The notes under the pieces: generated by a model
Databases searched by the model: none
What the model was told of the DNA's origin: nothing
What the model saw: only the letters and a program-made list of their open reading frames with translations
DNA from: Sapria himalayana
Lineage: Eukaryota > Streptophyta > Magnoliopsida > Malpighiales > Rafflesiaceae
Assembly (NCBI GenBank): GCA_029783825.1
Contig: JAREIK010003001.1
Location: 71,001 to 135,000 of the forward strand
DNA: 64,000 nt
Direction of reading: 5' to 3'
Part shown: positions 12,757 through 24,539 of the stretch, one piece after another
Layout: the number at the start of each line of letters is the position of its first letter
How positions within the stretch are numbered: the first letter of the stretch is position 1
Program-made: the position numbers and the translations under genes

Positions 12757-13010
12757 CCAAAAGCCAATAGCGAGAGAAAAAAATGAGAGCCAAAAGAAAA
12801 TGGAGAGAGAAAATATAAGAGAGAGAGCAAAATTAAAAATATAAAATTAATTAATGATGGAAGGGGGAGAGTTCATAGATTTGAAACATAATTTAAAAAA
12901 AATATTTTTTTTATTTTTTTTTTAAATTGGGGTAGAATCCTTAGGGCCGTTGGATTCTACCATTTAGGTCGGTTCGACCATTGAACCAACCAAAATGGTC
13001 ACAGGTTCCA
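12757..13010 (-). other. GA-rich leader of a minus-strand hAT copy
   Basis: This is the reverse complement of the family leader: GAGAGA-rich at 12770-12830, then a T/A run, then GGTAGAATCC and GGTTCGACCATTGAACC. The last motif matches in inverse the sequence near 11205-11225. It continues the minus-strand element whose transposase ends at about 10850. Confidence 0.5.
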
Positions 13011-13139
13011 GAAGCTTCGACTTCTAGAACCCTCAGGCTTAGGTTGGCATTGGAGAAAAGGGACCAACAAGTCAGATCAGATCAGGTTAAGGGACCGACA
13101 AAAAGTCAAATTTGGGGGTCAAGCATCATGGTATTTATG

Positions 13140-13285
13140 GTCATGGAGAAATCGTGTGCCCTCAGGCCAAGGTACCAAGTCGTGCCTAGCCAGACACGAG
13201 GCCCAGTAAACCTAGGCATGACACGGCACAAGTCATGCCATTAGCTGGCTTGGCACGGACACGGGTCTGGACCATGCCATGTATA
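13140..13285 (-). mobile_element. GC-rich hAT terminal fragment
   Basis: The GC-rich sequence has GGCATGAC and GGCACGG words like the other family ends. It follows the minus-oriented leader, so it is probably the 5' end of that minus-strand copy. No clean inverted terminus is visible. Confidence 0.4.
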
Positions 13286-13289
13286 TATT

Positions 13290-13690
13290 TTGATTACCCT
13301 AAGATCCTCTAAATATCTAATCAGAAGACTAATGATAATAATTAATTTGGTCATATTTTTTTTTCCTAAATCATTATAATATACAAATAGTGTCAAAAAA
13401 ACTAATACAAGATTCAACTTTAAAGACATTATCACACACAATTGAATTTGGCTAGAATCTAATATAATATATTTTTTGGTATATTAATCAGAATGCCTCT
13501 TTTAGTGGCTTATATCACTTATACTCCTACATGTAAATTTTTTTTGACAATATATATATTGTACTAATTCTTCAATACCCCTAAAATTTTTATTTTTTAA
13601 TATCTTAAAGCAAACCCAAATTACTAAATTTTTTCTTATTTTTTATTTTTTAGGGTTTTAAGTTTGAGTCAATACCATGAAAGAAAATAT
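13290..13690 (-). pseudogene. hAT transposase N-terminal fragment, minus strand
   Basis: This fragment is similar in inverse orientation to 6780-7170 and in the same orientation to 10440-10850. Markers are CTAAGATCCTC, GACTAATGAT and a terminal TTGAGTCAATACCATG. It is broken by stops and abuts the GC-rich fragment on its left. Confidence 0.45.
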
Positions 13691-13941
13691 AATTTTAGCC
13701 TCAAACTTTTCCGTAGAATTATTATTATATATATATTTAAATCAATATTGATTTCATTATCATTATTTCCACTATTAGTCATTCATTATTTTTTTAGTTT
13801 ATGTTAAAAAAAATTATTTATATTTAAAACAAATAAAAAAATATTTGAATTATGGTAACATTGGACATAAGCGTAACGACAACTAGAACTACTACTTGTA
13901 AGTTGTGATTTGCTTTGTTGTAAAAAAATATTTCGTCATTT

Positions 13942-14200
13942 TAGGTGGCAAATAGGCCAGCAACCCAAGCACGGCCCAAGGCATGGCTCGACTGAGTTAT
14001 GTCTGACACGACAGAACACAATCCTGAATCATGCCTAGACCCGAGTCGTGCTGGCTCGAGGCATGGTTCATGTGCTGGGCCAGGCACGACCTGCCTGCTT
14101 GCCTGACAAGTCAACATGGTCCAGTGACACAGTAAGCTACCATGCCTTGGAACTCAGACCAATTTCAGGTGTAGTCCAAGTGGACTACATCCAACACACA
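13942..14200. mobile_element. GC-rich hAT-family terminal block
   Basis: It starts with TAGGTGGCAAATAGGCC, a diverged family left terminus, and continues with CACGGCCC/GGCATGG-rich sequence. No right terminus is recognised before 14200. Confidence 0.45.
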
Positions 14201-14249
14201 TAATTTAAAAAAAATAATATTTTATTTAAAAAATAAAGCTTTTCCTGTC

Positions 14250-14490
14250 TAGAGGTGTAAAATGGGCCTAACTGGGCTTGGCCGACCCATTTTTTGGTGG
14301 CCCAATAGGGCAGTCATGGCGTGCCTAGCACAGCAAGACATGAGAAGAGCCAACATGGTATGGCTGCCAGCCCGGATTGTACCCGATTCGGGCCAGGTCA
14401 TGCCTAGACTTGCTAGGTCAGGCCATGGCAAGGCCGAATCAGGCCATTTTGGCCTATTAGGAATGGGTCATCCCAAAACTTCAAGATTTT
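14250..14490 (-). mobile_element. 3' GC-rich end of a minus-strand hAT copy
   Basis: The block opens with TAGAGGTGTAAAATGGGCC at 14250, a clear family terminus. It is followed by the minus-strand transposase remnant whose 3' end faces it. It probably marks the 3' end of that copy. ORFs on both strands here are incidental. Confidence 0.55.
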
Positions 14491-14539
14491 ATAAATTATA
14501 TATTTTAATACAAAATTAAATTAATTAATTAACTAACAA

Positions 14540-16550
14540 CTAAGAATTAACAACTCACAACTAATAACAAGTAAAAATTACAAAATAATAATACATAACT
14601 ATGATTAAATCTTTAAAAGATAAAAAATAATACATCAAAATTAAACTCATAGATATGAAATATGAATCCAATACTATAAAAAAATATCTGAATAAATAAA
14701 AAACATAATAAAAAAAAACAAGCTCAAACCTCAAATTTAAATACCAAAAATAAATAAACGACAATTCAAAAATGATAAATGATAAATCTTATCAGCATAT
14801 GATCAATGATGGTATCAGTATCACTTGCAGTAGACTGTAGGCAGTAAAGTAGGCTCAACTCAATGTCTCAATCTCATCTCAGTCGTCACTCATCAATCCT
14901 CATCAAAATCTCATGAATAATCATCAACAACTAAATCATATGCTCTTGTTATAGTTACAGCACGAACATGGATATTCAAGCTCAAATCCTCTCAATATTT
15001 CATGCATGATAATATCTCAATAATATCTAATCGTAATCTCGATATCATATCTGAAATCATATTCACTGCAACAGAAAAAACAAACTATGATATTATGCTC
15101 GACATCTGATGAGTCAGTAAATTCCATATCATTTTAGACAGCACGGAATAGGTGAACTCATATGATTTTGACAATTATAAAATATCAAGATTCTTATTAT
15201 TGATATGTAATAGGATTAAATAGTAATTAATATCTGAGTACCAAAACAGCTTACTTTTATTTAACGAACCATCCTGTCATTTCCCCCTCATTAACTGAAT
15301 AAAAAAATCATCTTCAAATATAATATCTATATTCATACTCAAAGTCTCACTATTACTATCACTATACATAGTATCATAGTATGTAAATAGTTCAATTAAT
15401 TTCTCATGAAAGAACCCTTCAAGTTAGTCTTCCTAATTCATACACAAGGATATGTATATAAAAACATTCTCTATACTTTCTACCTTAATCCTAGAGTTCA
15501 TATGGGGAGTCAAATAATAAAGAGATAGAATGATAGACAAGTACTTTAAGTAGTTAATTTCTATCTCTAAAATCATATCGCTAGATGTCAAGACATCTCT
15601 AAACTCTGTAAATATGTTACTAATATTGCATATGGACCTAAGTGCAATGCAAGTCGTGGAAATATGAACTGACAAACACATGTTCATCATGTTATAAAAA
15701 ATCTTAATAAATTTCATAAATAAAATTCTTATAGTTCAATCAATATCATCAATAATAAATTCGTCATTCTTACTATTAACGCAATAGGATATCACGTGTT
15801 CATATCCAATACATGACTTCAACATCATGTATGTGTAAATTCCAATAGTATTTCACATCCAATTAGAATTCCTTCTTCTTTAGACTCACAGACAAACAGA
15901 TACTAATAAACTCTTGTTTTCTACGAGACATACGATGAAATTTTAGCGAGTTACATATATTTTCTAAAACAGAAAAAACAACTTTCATCCTCGCTTGTAT
16001 AATGAGATTAATGACATGACAGATACATCTGAAATAAAATATCTCTCATAATAGTTCATCTCTAATAATCCTAACAAACATGTTAATAACTACTCTATTG
16101 TTAGATACATTATCGAATGTGATACTATATATTTTATTTTGAATATTATATTCTTTAAAGATTATTATCATATACGCATAAATGATCGGGTCATTATAAG
16201 GATGGATAATCTCTGAGAATCATATTATCTTTTTGTCTTTATAATAGGTTGCAAAGCATGCACAAGATACATCATCATAACTAATCCAAATATCGGACGT
16301 CATGAACATCAATTCACTATTTGCCCTTTATATGTGCTATTAATATTTTTTTATCTATAATATTTTAGTATGTCAATGGACATAAGAATCCTAAGATATG
16401 CAAGCTGAAAATAAATCTACATAAAATTGACTATCCTTAGATCCTCCAAAAATCTAATCAAAAGACTCATAATGATATTAAATCTAATCATGTTTTCCTC
16501 TCTAACTCATTGCAGTATATAAAGGGGTCAATATTGAGACTGAATTGAGT
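14540..16550 (-). pseudogene. Degraded hAT transposase gene, minus strand
   Basis: It is collinear with 8600-10600. The longest open stretch (15433-15717) contains MKFIKIFYNMMNMC, FTEFRD, KYLKYLSIILSLYYL and HMNSRIKVE. In order these match the hAT region FLKVFYD ... EFR ... FxKYW ... MDPRxKL. The dimerisation side lies near 14870-15130 but is frameshifted. The BED-finger end is missing, since homology stops at about 16550. It is head-to-head with the plus-strand copy that begins at about 16590. Confidence 0.6.
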
Positions 16551-16589
16551 GCACTTGAAACTCACATTCAGCTTTGGCCAATAGCTAAC

Positions 16590-16960
16590 CTAATGGTCCA
16601 AAATATTAAAAAAAAAGTGAGTGCATCCAGGTTTTTGGATGCACTTCCAACGGCAAGGACATAAGATTTGACGGCAATGGGGCTTCTTCCCTATTTAATT
16701 ATTAAAAAAATTCAAAAAATTAAAAGAAAAATATTTTTTTAAAAAAAAATTATTATATATATAATGCTCCTCTCTCTCAATCTAACTCTCCTTTTTATCT
16801 CAATTCTCTCTCTATCTCATCTTTCTCTCTCTCCTCAAAGTTTTACTTTTGCTTTGACTTTACTCTCGGGTACAGCCTGTAGTGCGGTGTGGCTTCAGCA
16901 GAAAAAGCGAGTGCAAAGTGGTGAGGGTGCAGGCTTTAACTTTTTCTATCATATCCATAT
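16590..16960 (+). other. CT-rich hAT leader, plus orientation
   Basis: TTCCCTATTTAATTATTAAA followed by CTCTCTC-rich sequence matches 6230-6520. It lies directly upstream of the plus-strand transposase remnant. The ORF at 16764-16967 translates this leader and has no other support. Confidence 0.5.
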
Positions 16961-17049
16961 TCCATAAATGGATATTATTTTTTAAATCTTATTTTGTTTT
17001 TTATTAATATTAATATCAAATAATTTTTAATTTAAAAATTAAAATTTAG

Positions 17050-19130
17050 AAGATAATTAATAAACTAAAAAAATGAAAAAAAAATAAATAATAAATTTAA
17101 TGATAACGAGATTAATATTAACGTAAACGTAGATAATATTAATAATGATAAACCTACGAAAAAGTATGAGACTGTTAAAATCATATTTTCTCCTAAAACC
17201 TCGACTCAAACTCAAATATCTAAAAAATAAAAAACTAGAAGAACATTTGTAGTTTGAATTCACTTTAACATAATACAAGATAAAAATATTATGAATATCA
17301 ATAAAGAATCATCACAATACAATTATTATAATAAAATATATACTTGTAAGAGTACGTATTGGACTGGACGTCTAAAAAGACATCAAATATTATACCAAAA
17401 AATATGACGTATTAGATCCTAGGAAAACTCAACTAAGAGTTGAGATCTTTGAAGCTGGATCTTGTTTAGTATCTATGTTAACCCCTACATATACCACAAT
17501 GAGTTAGAGAATAAAGACATTACCAAATTGATCATTACAATAAATTTTCTAATTAGATTTTTAAATGATCTAAAAAAGCCAATATCATACAGATATATTT
17601 TCAATCTGCATATTATAGGATTCCCAGGTCTATATATAAGAATGACATATTAAAATATTATAAATTAAAAAAATAAATAATAACTAATAAATTTAAGAAA
17701 TATAGTAACGCGGTGTCCGTAATATCCGATATCAAGACTAATCACGATGATATATCTTTTACATGTCTCACTGCTCATTATTAAATTCTAAATAGATACT
17801 AAATTAAAATATATTAGAATTTTTAAAGATTTTTCATCTTCATGATGACCAAGCCATATATGAGTGCATGATGAAAATTTTTAAAGAATATAATATTCAA
17901 AATAAATTATCACATTTGATAACACATCTATTAATAAAATAATCATTAATATATTTGTTAGAACCATTAGAAATAAACCATTAAAAAAGATTTTTAATGT
18001 TAAATATATTTGTCACGGTATTAACCTAATAGTATAAATGGGGATAAAGTTTATTTCCCCACTTTAGAAAAAATACGTAATTCACTAAAATATATTCGAA
18101 TACCTAACAGACAATGAGAATTTGATTGTCTCTATTTGTCTAAAGGTTTAAAGAAAAAATTCTAAACAAATATAAAATATCATTGGAATTACACATACAT
18201 GATAATTGAATTATGTGTTGAATATAAATACGTGATATCTGATTATGTCAATAGTAAGAGTGACAAACTTATTATTGATGATAAATACTTGAATATAAGA
18301 ATTTTATTTATGAAATTCCTAAAAATATTTTATGACACGATAAATATGTGTTCGTCAGTTTATACTTACCATTTACATTGCACTCAGGTGCATATGTAAC
18401 ATTAATAGCATAGTTAAGAAATTTATAAATTACTCAATATTTAGTGACATAGCTATTGAGATGAAAATCAAGTATTTAAAGTACTAAATCACCATTTCGT
18501 ATCTTTATTATATGGCTGTTTGCATGAATTCTAGGATTAAGATAAAAGGGATAGAATATTTTAACATATATCTCATTATGCATGAACTAGGAACACCAAA
18601 TTAAATGATTTATTCATGATAAATTGACTGAGTTATTTACATACTACGACACTGGATATAATAATTATTATAGCCAAGTTTTGAGTATAAACATGAACAG
18701 TATATTCAAAGATAATTTTTTCATTCAGTTATAAATAAAAAATAATGAGGTAAACCATCAAATATGAGCGAGCTATCTTGATATTTAAATACCACTTACT
18801 TCTTAATCCTATCATATAATGATAATAAGAACTTTGATATTTTATAATGATAAAAATTATATAATTTTATCTATCCCGTATTGTATAAGATGGAACGAAA
18901 TATAATGACTCATCTGATGTCGAGCATAGCATCGAAATCTACTTTTTCAATTGCAATCGATATGATTTCAAATAGGAGATCAAGATTGTGACCAAATATT
19001 AATGAGACATTAATATTCATGAAATATTAGAGAATTCGAGGTTGGACATCTAAGATCGTACTTGAATAAAAGCAAAGAAATTGCTAGTAGATAATGACTC
19101 ATATGTGATATGACTGAGAAAATTAAACTC
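17050..19130 (+). pseudogene. Best preserved hAT transposase pseudogene
   Basis: Motifs appear in the expected order for an Ac/Tam3-type (hAT) transposase. YHNELENKDITKLI (about 17500) fits the pre-RNase H region. FMKFLKIFYDTINMCSSVYT (about 18308) and IKYLKY ... YYMAVCMNSRIKIKGIE (about 18465-18555) fit the catalytic C-terminal part. NFDI ... YNFIYPVLYKMERNIMTHLM and SSIASKSTFSIAIDMIS (about 18835-18985) are the dimerisation domain. Stops and frameshifts throughout rule out function. A leader lies upstream and a GC-rich end downstream (19480-19736), so most of an autonomous element is represented. Confidence 0.7.
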
Positions 19131-19479
19131 ATCATTAGTAATATCATCATATGCTTAAGCAATGATGATCAGTTGCACTTGCCTAATTAGCATTGAGATT
19201 GAGCTTGCATGATTATAATTGATAATTTTTATTTTATGTCGTTATTGTGACATTGTATTATTTTATTTTTTCTTGTATTTAATGATGGGTGATGGATGTG
19301 TTTTTTCAATATTTTTATTTATTAAACTATCATTTATGTTAATAAATTTATTTTTTTATAATTTATGTGAAATAAATAAATAATATATCGCAACTCATAA
19401 ATGGTAATTTAAAATTTAAAATTTGTAAAAAAAAAATTAGATCATTATTCCACAATTCCGCAAGCAGTAAGAGGTGGAG

Positions 19480-19736
19480 ATGAGTCGAGTGCAAGTTGAT
19501 CTTAGAGTCATAGCTAGACTAGCATATTTGGGCTTAAACTGGGCCAACTCGACATGGCATGGCCCGACATGGCTCGACACGGCCCAAATCTAGCCAAACT
19601 CAGGCAAAACGAGTCATGTCAGGCCGACCATTATTGAGTCGAGTCGTGTCGTGCATTGCTAAGCACAACACAATAGCCCAACTGGGCCACCAAAAACCAG
19701 GTCATACCATCATGGCATGGCCTATTTGACACCTTA
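19480..19736 (+). mobile_element. 3' GC-rich end of the plus-strand hAT copy
   Basis: The GC-rich segment ends with GGCCTATTTGACACCTTA, close to the family right terminus. It follows the plus-strand transposase remnant. Beyond it, minus-oriented leader sequence begins, which suggests that this copy sits inside the leader of the minus-strand copy at 14250-16550. Confidence 0.5.
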
Positions 19737-19763
19737 TACCATTTTGATTTTCAACTTCCAATT

Positions 19764-20476
19764 GGTAGAGCCACAGAGAAAAAAAATTAAAAAAAATAAT
19801 TAAGAATAAGAGAGGAAAAGCAAAGGAGAGCAAATGAGAGCAGAGAGATATAGAATTAAGAATGAAAAACTCTAAATATTTAATCTATATTTAAAAATTT
19901 TTTAAAAAAATTTTTTTTTTTGATTTTTTTTAAAATTTTAATTGAGTAGAAATCCAATAGCCATCAGATTTCTACCACTAACCATTGGAATTAATTCCAA
20001 ATGCGAGTTACTATCATCTAACTGATATTTTTTAAAACAAAATTAATAGGAACATGGGCGCACGTGCTCGACAGTGAAAGAGACTTCTAGAGCCATCGGG
20101 TACATGTGTGTGTTCACCTTGTGGTAGAGCCACAGAGTAAAAAAAATCAATTAAGAATGAGAAAGAGCGCAAAGGAGAACAAATGAGAGCAAAGAGATAT
20201 AAAATTGAGAATAAAAAACTATAAATACTTAATCTATATTTATAATTTTTTTTATTAAAAAAATTATTTTTTTTTTGATTTTTTTTTAAATTTAATTGAG
20301 TAGAAATCCAATAGCTATCATATTTATGCCACTAGCCGTTGGAATTAATTCCAACGGCCAATTACTATCATCTAATTGACATTTTTTAAAACAAAATTAA
20401 TGGGACCGTGGAAGCACATGCTCAACAGTGAAAGAGACTGCTAGAGCCATCGGGTGCATGCGTGTGTTCACCTCGT
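19764..20476 (-). repeat. Tandem duplication (359 + 354 bp) of an hAT leader
   Basis: Copy 1 is 19764-20122 and copy 2 is 20123-20476. Both start GGTAGAGCCACAGAG and both contain GAGCAAATGAGAGCA, GAGTAGAAATCCAATAG, TGAAAGAGACT and CTAGAGCCATCGGGT. A third start (GGTAGAC) at 20477 marks the end. It is the reverse complement of the family leader (GA-rich where others are CT-rich), so it belongs to a minus-strand copy. Confidence 0.75.
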
Positions 20477-20499
20477 GGTAGACATAGTAGCAACAATCT

Positions 20500-20651
20500 C
20501 TAGCCAAGGATGGTACAATCCATATATTAGGTCGGCGTGACCCAGATCTGGGTCTAGGCATAGTTCTGGATTATGTCGTGTCCAACCAAACATAACTCAG
20601 TCAAGCCGAGGCTCATATCATGCCAAAGCTATCCAACCCACTTGACACCTA
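20500..20651 (-). mobile_element. 5' GC-rich end of a minus-strand hAT copy
   Basis: This short GC-rich block ends in CCCACTTGACACCTA at 20651. Together with the terminus at 14250 it may bound one minus-strand element that was later split by the plus-strand copy. The flanking 8-mers do not match, so the pairing is tentative. Confidence 0.45.
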
Positions 20652-20659
20652 TTTGTTAG

Positions 20660-21060
20660 GTGTATGTGTCATATTATTAACCTAATAGAACATACAAAAA
20701 TAAAAATTACTCCTTTCACTTTAAAAAAAATACTAAAATACCTTATAATATTTAACATACAACAAAAATTTATCAATATCTGATTATCAATAGGACTTTA
20801 AAATTCCAAAAAAATATAAGATACAGCTGGAATTATACTTACTGTATGTTAGAATCAAATATTAACTACTAACACGTAATATCTAACTATGTCAATAATA
20901 AGTAATAAACTTATTATTATCAATTCATACTGTGATATAAAAATTTTTTTATGAAATTCTTAAATATATTTTATGCCATGATGATTATGTGTTTGTTTAT
21001 ACACTCTCTCATCACTTGCATTACACTTGGATGTCACCAATAATGATAACTTTAGACATA
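20660..21060 (+). pseudogene. hAT transposase middle fragment
   Basis: It is collinear with 17990-18400, sharing GTGTCATATTATTAACCTAATAG, AATATCTAACTATGTCAATA and ATGAAATTCTTAAATATAT motifs in order (longest shared words shortened by substitutions). It starts abruptly at the preceding hAT end and fades after about 21060. Stops are present. Confidence 0.5.
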
Positions 21061-21344
21061 TATATTTCAATGACAACATGCATCTATATTCATAATACAA
21101 TACTACATACACCGATTAATAATTTTGGCTCATACTATTTGGATTATTTTTTTTATATAATATGATATTTTGTTTGAATTTTGATTTTTGCTGGTTACGC
21201 TTCATATTATATCATTTATCATATTGATATTATGTTTAAGGATTATTTTTTTCATTTAGGTGATTTTTATTTTTATTCTGTATAAATATAAATTTTAAAT
21301 TTTATAATATTGTAATTGTGCACATTCAATTCAAACTACTTGTT

Positions 21345-21517
21345 GTCATGCCCAAAACTGACACAACCCAGCACAAAACTACCCGGATATGGGTCAAATG
21401 GGTCATGTCATGCCAAGTAAAATTGTTATCATGTCGTACCTAGCACAACACAATAACATGACTAAGTCACACAAAAATAAGTCATGCCAGCATGACATGA
21501 CACATTTGACACCTCTA
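21345..21517. mobile_element. GC-rich hAT terminal fragment
   Basis: The segment ends with CACATTTGACACCTCTA, a near-exact family right terminus. The left side begins indistinctly near TTGTCATGCCCAAAACTG. Confidence 0.5.
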
Positions 21518-22785
21518 CATAAAATATATACAATTATGTATATGAGTGGTAAACTATAGATTCTCTCCTTAAAATAAAGAAATAAAGTAATACTCAATCT
21601 AAAAAATTAAAAAAAAATTATCTAATTGATTAAAAAATTTGTGATTTAAATTAGATATCCCAAAAATCAATAAGAATCTTTATAAATAGAATATCCTAAT
21701 AGTCTCAACTAAATATTTATTCTTGTTGTTAATATTATTATATTGTGGTATGTTTGTATAGAAAGCCAAATATACATTCCATTCTCAAAGCAAAACAAGT
21801 TGAGCTATCTTGATATATATTTTAATATATTAATATTTGATATAATTTTATATAACATGTATTTTAACAAATTGATTACCTCTCCCAAACCTTGAATTAA
21901 ACGAAAGCCTTGTACATTGAATACAACATTTATGATTAAACAGAGTTATTATTTTATTAAATTATACAAATATCAAAAAAAAAACATTTAAATTTTCTTA
22001 AATAAACATACATGTGTAAATCTCATAAATATCAATAAATATAAGAAAATTGAGACTTAAATTTATTATAGCTTTTTGTACAAATATCAATAAACAGTAT
22101 CAAATTCAATATCTATAACATCAAGCTAAAATTTATCAAAAGTAAATATCACATTGAATAATAATTGCAAAGTTTATTACAATTTGATTTCACTCAAAAA
22201 CAACATGCATGAAAAATATTGTATATAGAAGACAAAGTGGTTAGAGTAACTTGAAAGTTATATGCTCCAATCAAAACATAAATCAAACAAGATATATAAA
22301 AGTTATAATCTTTTAATAAACATAAAATTATAAAGTTCAACACCCTTCTCAAGATGGAGTGTAAAAATTCAAATATCTTTCACAAACCACAAATCAATTT
22401 GAACTCAAATCAAACTATAATCATAAAATAGGCTGAATCATAATCAAACAATAACCGTAAAAAATTAACTATTTTGAATTAGAACTAAATCATGGTCATT
22501 AGCCAATGTGAATTGGAATCAAACCAATTTAGCCTGTAATAGATCCCAATTTTGAACAACAAGAAACATCAAAAAAGAATTATTTTCTTCAATCATATTA
22601 ATCAATATATTCTCAACAATAAATATAAACTTTACAATTTGTTGGATCCATGTAAAGTGTTGTCAAAAACAACTTGATTCCCATTGGACACACATCATCT
22701 AGAACAAAATCTTAACAAAATTGCTCCAATAGAATCAACAATGTCATGAATTAAATGCTACAAAATCAAATCTCAGGAGACCAAA
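21518..22785. other. AT-rich DNA, right part possibly a copia leader/gag remnant
   Basis: No gene is recognisable. The right part (about 22300-22785) lies where the 5' leader and gag of a minus-strand copia copy would be, because an LTR with a primer-binding-site-like sequence follows. No gag motif could be read there. Confidence 0.35.
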
Positions 22786-22800
22786 GCATCTAATACCAAA

Positions 22801-23410
22801 TGTCATGACGAAAAGAATTTTCCACAAGATCTTATCATCAATTCTTTGGATCTATCTTGGCACACCATCAAGTAATAAGGAACATCAATGATTGGGGTAA
22901 ATTCATGATTCAATTGGCATCAAAATTAACTACGAGCTACAAAAGAGAAAACATGCACATCCACAAAGGATTTCACATAAAAGAGAAGGGAAAGGGGAAA
23001 AGAGAGTACACACATAATTCGCTACTAATATTATTCTTTTCTACTCATTGTTCATGTTTGACATTTTATAATAGTTGATTTACTAATCACTTAAATACTA
23101 AACATAAATATAAAAAAATAAAAATGTAACATATTCCTTATCACAACATTAAACCATATCACAATATCACTTCAATCATAGCAACATATTTCACATCGTG
23201 ATAACTTGAGTCACAGCCTAAAAGACAAAGTCCCAACGACATTCACAAATGAAATAAAATTTTTATTTAATCGCGATGTTGAAGAACTGTTTTGTGACAT
23301 CAACATGTCATGATGCCTATTCTTCAGCTTGCAAATTCCTTTTTTACAACAATTATCTTCTAAGATCATATATGAGATATGAATCAATCTTAATATTTTC
23401 TCTATTAACA
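22801..23410 (-). mobile_element. Copia LTR 1 (complete, minus orientation)
   Basis: The minus-strand LTR runs from TGTTAATAG (at 23410) to CATGACA (at 22801), so it has TG...CA ends. It is directly followed on the minus strand by TTTGGTATTAGATGC (22786-22800), close to the usual copia primer binding site TGGTATCAGAGC complementary to initiator tRNA-Met. The sequence parallels 27646-28258 over its full length, for example AAGGAACATCAATGATTGGG. The right side joins the 3' end of a pol gene, so this LTR is flanked by internal sequence on both sides. Confidence 0.7.
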
Positions 23411-23607
23411 TATATTTCATTAATCTTATCTTACATTTTCACTACCAGAACTTCTCAATGCCCATTGTCTTCATCAAATAGTCCAAATAATTCACCTTCA
23501 TATCAACTTTCTCTAACCAAATGAAATTATTCTAGCCTTATTCTTTAATAAAAAAATATTGGATAATAATATGCATTATTCATACACGAAACATTAAATT
23601 TTCACAT
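23411..23607 (-). pseudogene. Copia RNase H C-terminal fragment, copy A
   Basis: The segment parallels 24129-24300 and 24540-24680. On the minus strand it decodes to a degraded form of the RNase H end (KHIDI-YHFIRE type). It is bounded on the right by a truncated LTR. Confidence 0.5.
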
Positions 23608-24128
23608 AAGAATAACTATGAATTACATGAGAGAAAAGATGCACATTCATATAAGATTTCACACAGAATATGGAGAGGAGGGAAGAGAGAAAGAGAAAAA
23701 AAGAGGGTACACATAGAATTCACTACCAATATTATTCTATTCTACTCATTGTTCATTGTGATGTTTTTTATATGTTACAATAGTCTATTTTACTAATCAC
23801 TTAAATACTTAACATAAATATAAATAAATAAAAATAAAACATATTCTTTATTATAGCATCAAACCAATCACGACATGATATTTCTGTCACACAAGTACTT
23901 CAGTTATAACAACATATTTCATGTCGTGACTACTTGGGTCATAGCTTAAAAGACAAAGTCACAATAACTTTCACAAGTTAAGTAGAATGTTGTCTCGGTC
24001 ATGATGATGAAGAATCACATTTTGACATCAACGCGTCAAGATGCATAATTTTTAGTTTGCAAATTCCTTTTCCATAATAGTTATCTTCCAAGATCCCATA
24101 TGATATATGAATCAACTCTCTATTGGCA
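23608..24128 (-). mobile_element. Copia LTR 3 (truncated)
   Basis: It is homologous to LTR 1 from about 22930 onward (GCACAT-CA-A-GATTTCACA, CTACTCATTGTTCAT, CTTGGGTCATAGC), but the first 120-130 bp are missing. The minus-strand start is at TGCCAATAGAG (24128). Confidence 0.6.
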
Positions 24129-24423
24129 AATATTTCATCAATCCTATCTTGCATGTGCACTACCGAAACTTCTCAATGACAATTGTCTTCATCCAGCCAA
24201 ATGAACATTTCACATTCGTATGAGCTTTCTCCAACAAAATGTAATTTTTCTATACTTATTCTCTAATAAAATGATATTGGATATCAATGTGCTTTATTCG
24301 TATACAAAACCTCAAATTTGTAGTAAAGTGAATAGTACTTTGACTATCATATTTGAGCCAAATGAAATTCTTCTAGTGTGCACGTTATTATTCATATACA
24401 AAATATCAATGTGTACTACCGGA
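24129..24423 (-). pseudogene. Copia RNase H C-terminal fragment, copy B
   Basis: On the minus strand around 24230-24300 the frame reads IRIKHIDIQYHFIRE, the conserved end of Ty1/copia RNase H (canonical ARTKHIDIRYHFIRE). LLEKAHTNVK follows. Upstream it is interrupted by an inverted LTR piece. The plus-strand ORF at 24220-24492 is its antisense shadow. Confidence 0.65.
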
Positions 24424-24535
24424 AAAGAAATTCGCAAGTTGAAGAATAGGCATCACAAAGTGTTAACGTCACAATGTGATTCTTCATCATAACAATTAAG
24501 TCAACATTCTATTTAACTTGTGAAATTCATTGTGA
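24424..24535 (+). repeat. Inverted fragment of the copia LTR
   Basis: This stretch of about 110 bp is the reverse complement of LTR sequence at about 23955-24070. The LTR there reads AGTAGAATGTTGTC, and here CAACATTCTATTTAAC appears. It lies between two copies of the RNase H end, so the retrotransposon was rearranged rather than simply deleted. Confidence 0.6.
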
Positions 24536-24539
24536 TATT

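Noticed and set aside
14250..20651. One large hAT element spanning the whole interval with matching target duplication
   Set aside because: The flanking 8-mers TTCCTGTC and TTTGTTAG do not match, so the pairing of these ends is only suggested, not claimed.
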